A stretch of 7,801 nt of DNA from Paludibacter sp. GTDB taxonomy: Bacteria > Bacteroidota > Bacteroidia > Bacteroidales > Paludibacteraceae. Below are positions 5,584 through 7,801 of this stretch, in pieces. The notes under the pieces are model-generated. The model made no database searches and was not told the origin of the DNA. It saw only the letters and a program-made list of their open reading frames with translations. Position 1 is the first letter of the stretch. Every line of letters starts with the position of its first letter. The stretch is taken from assembly GCA_024709185.1 (NCBI GenBank), contig JANJXE010000383.1:1-7801 (forward strand). The letters are read 5' to 3'. Made by a program: the position numbers and the translations under genes.

Positions 5584-6867
5584 TTAACCACTTGTAAGCA
5601 CTATATGCCCTATCCGGCAGCGCAAACAATTTTTAGGTTCACAATATTTTCGATACAATTGAAGCAAGGCCTGCGAATCGACAGCAGAATGCACATCGGC
5701 TCCGGCTTTTTTCCAATTGCGGATTATCACATTATTTTCTGCCGGAAGCTCTTCAACCAGTTCCAGCACTTTTTCCTTCATACCATAATTGCCCTGATAA
5801 TCGGCATAACTAAACACCACAGGTACCACAGCATTAATAATCAGGCACATCAAAGAACCTTCACCGGGCTTGCTTCGTTCTTTACTTTGATATACACCCG
5901 CCACCAAATGATGCTTCCAGTAGGAAGAAACCTCAGCTTTTCCGAGCAGTTCAATCCATGAGTCAAGAGCAATAGTTTCCGTTACATCATTAAACAAACT
6001 GACATTTTCGACCATCATGGCTGCCAGTTGAGCAATCCTGATTTCAGGGAAGTTCTCGGGTCGCAACCTAAGCCATCGCCACAATGAAGCAGGCATGGGT
6101 ACTAAGTCGAATTTTCGTTGCAAAAAGCGATACTCGACCGCCAGTTCCTCTAAATATTCATCTTCAGGATACTTGTGACAGGCTTTAAACAACAAGCCCG
6201 ACTGCCCAAGTAGCAATGCTTCCATCTGTTGCACCGACGACCTGCATTTTTGAACAACTGTCCAGGGTATCGAAGCCGAAAGCATTTCGAAAGCAGCACT
6301 GTTGACTGAAAAGCCAAATCCACGTGCCATCATTCTGAAAAAAACCTCTTCGAAATGAAAATTAGTTTTCAGCAACAGTTCACGTATATCGTCAATCTTT
6401 TGCGAGAGTCGTTCGTACAACAATGCATTTTTCCAGCTTTCCCACTGCAGTGCTTTCACCTGCTGCAGGTGTTCAATACAGGGTAACCATTTGTGGCTGT
6501 GTATCAACTCCTCGAAACGCTTTTCGATCGACTCCGGAAATTTAAGTTCCAACTGCGGCAACCTCCTTCTTCCGTTGATATACACTTCCTGATCGGCTTT
6601 TAACACCACATGCAGTATAACACTGGCATAGTTTTCATCGGCATGGTGATTGTGCCGGTACCAGTCGGAAGCAAAAATATGAATCTCGACATTTCCTGCC
6701 CAGATAGTGGGTCCGATTTGCACTTTGGCATTAAAAAAATCGGGACCTCCATCGGTATTCAATCGTCCGACATCAATTACTTTCACCGGATGACCGGTAG
6801 TAGTGACCATACCATGCGGCACAAACAACTTGTGCTGCCATACATACTGTAAAACAGACTCTTTCAT
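5584..6867 (-). CDS. DUF2851 family protein
   Basis: A 427-residue protein with the features of DUF2851, a family I know mainly from Bacteroidota. The conserved N-terminal region holds DVGRLNTDGGPDFFNAKVQIG, then WAGNVEIHIFASDWYRHNHH (Glu61, His63, Asp68, His72, His74-75) and YASVILHVV with His86. The rest is helical with many Trp and Leu. The C-terminus has a cysteine cluster, CEPKNCLRCRIGH (Cys409, Cys414, Cys417, His421), which could bind a metal. No signal peptide or membrane span is seen, so it is probably cytosolic. The function is unknown; the GPDF...GNVEIHI arrangement faintly recalls the Asp...Glu-x-Lys core of PD-(D/E)XK nucleases with His for Lys, which is speculation. It lies between the deacetylase (27 nt upstream) and the lipoprotein (19 nt downstream) in one operon. 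Start at 6867 matches the usual MxxxxLxYVW-x-HKLF opening. Confidence 0.92.
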   Translation of the reverse strand: MKESVLQYVWQHKLFVPHGMVTTTGHPVKVIDVGRLNTDGGPDFFNAKVQIGPTIWAGNVEIHIFASDWYRHNHHADENYASVILHVVLKADQEVYINGRRRLPQLELKFPESIEKRFEELIHSHKWLPCIEHLQQVKALQWESWKNALLYERLSQKIDDIRELLLKTNFHFEEVFFRMMARGFGFSVNSAAFEMLSASIPWTVVQKCRSSVQQMEALLLGQSGLLFKACHKYPEDEYLEELAVEYRFLQRKFDLVPMPASLWRWLRLRPENFPEIRIAQLAAMMVENVSLFNDVTETIALDSWIELLGKAEVSSYWKHHLVAGVYQSKERSKPGEGSLMCLIINAVVPVVFSYADYQGNYGMKEKVLELVEELPAENNVIIRNWKKAGADVHSAVDSQALLQLYRKYCEPKNCLRCRIGHIVLTSG

Positions 6868-6869
6868 AA

Positions 6870-6892
6870 TCAGGTAATATTCAGGTTAATAT
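6870..6892. repeat. Short imperfect tandem duplication in a gene spacer
   Basis: TCAGGTAATAT (6870-6880) is followed directly by TCAGGTTAATAT (6881-6892), identical apart from one extra T. It fills almost the whole 27-nt gap between the deacetylase stop and the DUF2851 start. It may have arisen by slippage and could influence the DUF2851 leader; no known motif. Confidence 0.6.
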
Positions 6893-6894
6893 TC

Positions 6895-7500
6895 TTATAG
6901 CAGTCCGAAGCTATATCCTTCCTGAGTCCAGTATTCCAACGCTTTGGGCAGAACTGCGAAGAGGTTTTTCTCAGCCTTCACCGAATCGTGGAAAACCACG
7001 ATAGAACCGGGTCGGCTTTTTCTCCGGATCATTTTTACAATTTTCTCTGCTTCCTTTGAAGCATCGTAATCATAGGTTAAAACATCCCATAGCACGATTT
7101 TGAAATCGTTTTTCAGCACTTTCAGCTGGCTGCGTGTGATGCGTCCGTGTGGGGGGCGAAACAATTTACTATCAATCAGTTCTTTTGCCTTCATCACATT
7201 AGCAATGTATTCACTGTCGGGTAGATTGTTCCCTTTTACATGGCTAAAACTGTGGTTTCCAACCTGATGTCCCTCTTCCGTTAATCGTTTATACAGAAGA
7301 GGATGGCGTTTTACATTTTCACCCACACAAAAGAAAGTTGCTTTCCATCCATACCTATCGAGTATTTCCAGCACTTGCGGAGTAACTTCCGGCACCGGGC
7401 CATCGTCGAAACTCAGATAAATCACCTTTTGCGCGGGCTGAATTCTCCATATCAGCCCGTTGCCAAGAAGTGGTCGCAACCAGTCGGGAACCTGCAACAT
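6895..7500 (-). CDS. Polysaccharide deacetylase family protein (NodB domain, CE4)
   Basis: A 201-residue protein that is a single NodB homology domain of carbohydrate esterase family 4. These are metal-dependent enzymes that remove acetyl groups from N-acetyl sugars in chitin-like or peptidoglycan-like polymers. The CE4 motifs are present: SFDDGP with Asp32-Asp33 (catalytic base and metal ligand), NHSFSH with metal ligands His83 and His87, FRPPHG as motif 3 (His in place of the common Tyr), WDVLTYDYD as motif 4, and VVFHDS with His171-Asp172 as motif 5. The catalytic set is therefore complete. No signal peptide is visible, so either it acts in the cytoplasm or export is not obvious. The ATG at 7498-7500 (7 nt after the upstream stop) is preferred over one 13 codons upstream at 7539, because the latter would overlap the previous gene and add residues unlike the family. 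The substrate cannot be told. Confidence 0.94.
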   Translation of the reverse strand: MLQVPDWLRPLLGNGLIWRIQPAQKVIYLSFDDGPVPEVTPQVLEILDRYGWKATFFCVGENVKRHPLLYKRLTEEGHQVGNHSFSHVKGNNLPDSEYIANVMKAKELIDSKLFRPPHGRITRSQLKVLKNDFKIVLWDVLTYDYDASKEAEKIVKMIRRKSRPGSIVVFHDSVKAEKNLFAVLPKALEYWTQEGYSFGLL

Positions 7501-7507
7501 CCTTTTA

Positions 7508-7801
7508 TTACATACGTACGCGCTGAGAAAATTTCTCAAATTCAGGCATATACTTTTGCACTAGTTCAGCCTGTTTGTTTTGATCGGCAATACTTAACAC
7601 ATGGTTAAGCAATCCGAAGTTTTCACCAATGCGACGTTCAACACTTTTACGCTGAGCTCCCGATAAACGGAAATACCATGTCATATTTTCAATACAATCA
7701 TTGGCAATAAATTCAATGATTTCGTTTGCCTTTCCAGCTTCTCCTATGGCATAGTAACTTTCAGCCAACATAGCAGATGTTACGTCGTGACGAACCTGAC
7801 T
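7508..7801 (-). CDS. C-terminus of a probable DUF2723-family membrane protein, truncated by the window edge
   Basis: The frame is open to the window edge, giving the last 97 residues; the start is outside. The visible part is helical and soluble: VRHDVTSAMLAESYYAIGEA, then GKANEIIEF, a WYFRLSGAQRKSVERRIGEN segment and a final helix ending FSQRVRM. The AESYYxxGExxKANEI pattern is TPR-like and resembles the C-terminal extension of Bacteroidota DUF2723 proteins, which are large multi-pass membrane proteins related to glycosyltransferases that use lipid-linked sugars. None of the membrane part is visible, so this assignment is inference from the tail. An internal ATG at 7771 could start a short ORF, but the open, conserved-looking upstream codons argue against that. 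It lies 7 nt before the deacetylase ATG and is probably the upstream partner in the operon. Confidence 0.65.
   Translation of the reverse strand, partial: SQVRHDVTSAMLAESYYAIGEAGKANEIIEFIANDCIENMTWYFRLSGAQRKSVERRIGENFGLLNHVLSIADQNKQAELVQKYMPEFEKFSQRVRM

Noticed and set aside
5605..5961. Plus-strand ORF of 118 residues
   Set aside because: Antisense to DUF2851, with composition typical of a shadow frame.
7501..7539. Upstream start of the deacetylase (13 more residues)
   Set aside because: Would overlap the previous gene by 32 nt; the start at 7500 matches family N-termini and leaves a 7-nt gap.
1..7801. CRISPR array, insertion sequence, toxin-antitoxin or defence island
   Set aside because: No regularly spaced repeats, no transposase or terminal repeats with target duplication, and no recognised defence genes; the tRNA shows no adjacent integrase or duplicated 3' end.

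Overview
The window looks like a chromosomal housekeeping segment of a Bacteroidota bacterium, probably of the Bacteroidales/Marinilabiliales type. Four things point there: DUF4286, DUF2851 and DUF2723-like proteins that are largely typical of this phylum; promoter boxes of the Bacteroidota form (TAnnTTTG near -7 with a weak TTTG-like box about 19-20 nt upstream); almost no Shine-Dalgarno sequences; and AT-rich leaders in front of start codons. A finer placement cannot be made from the sequence.

Layout from left to right. Positions 1-555 (+) hold the 3' end of dnaK, followed by a GC-rich hairpin. Positions 556-993 have no convincing gene but contain a GC-richer island with short ORFs on both strands and inverted repeats. 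Positions 994-2312 (-) hold a unit read right to left: tag (3-methyladenine DNA glycosylase I) under a good Bacteroidota promoter, then a tiny and probably frameshifted membrane-protein ORF 8 nt downstream, then an AHSA1/SRPBCC-domain protein. Positions 2343-2535 (+) look like a compact transcription unit: promoter, a 27-codon ORF that becomes a 36-codon ORF if one A is restored, and a very strong palindromic terminator. That terminator is shared with the oppositely oriented tRNA-Ala(GGC) gene at 2538-2611 (-). The tRNA promoter faces the promoter of DUF4286 (2699-3001, +), which is followed by ruvC (3048-3641, +). A 16-codon ORF bridges the DUF4286 stop and the ruvC start exactly.

From 7801 down to 3633 runs one tightly spaced minus-strand operon: the C-terminus of a probable DUF2723-family membrane protein, a NodB-type polysaccharide deacetylase, a DUF2851 protein, and a lipoprotein with an Ig-like (Big_5) domain and a Gly/Ser/Met-rich tail. 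Intergenic gaps are 7, 27 and 19 nt. The genes suggest an envelope or glycan theme, but the role of the set is not known to me. Its last gene overlaps the end of ruvC tail to tail by 9 nt, with no terminator between them.

I see no CRISPR array, insertion sequence, toxin-antitoxin or defence cassette. The less ordinary signals are the small elements: two short ORFs that each appear to be missing one base in a homopolymer, the shared palindromic terminator beside the tRNA, the bridging mini-ORF before ruvC, and the unexplained island after dnaK.
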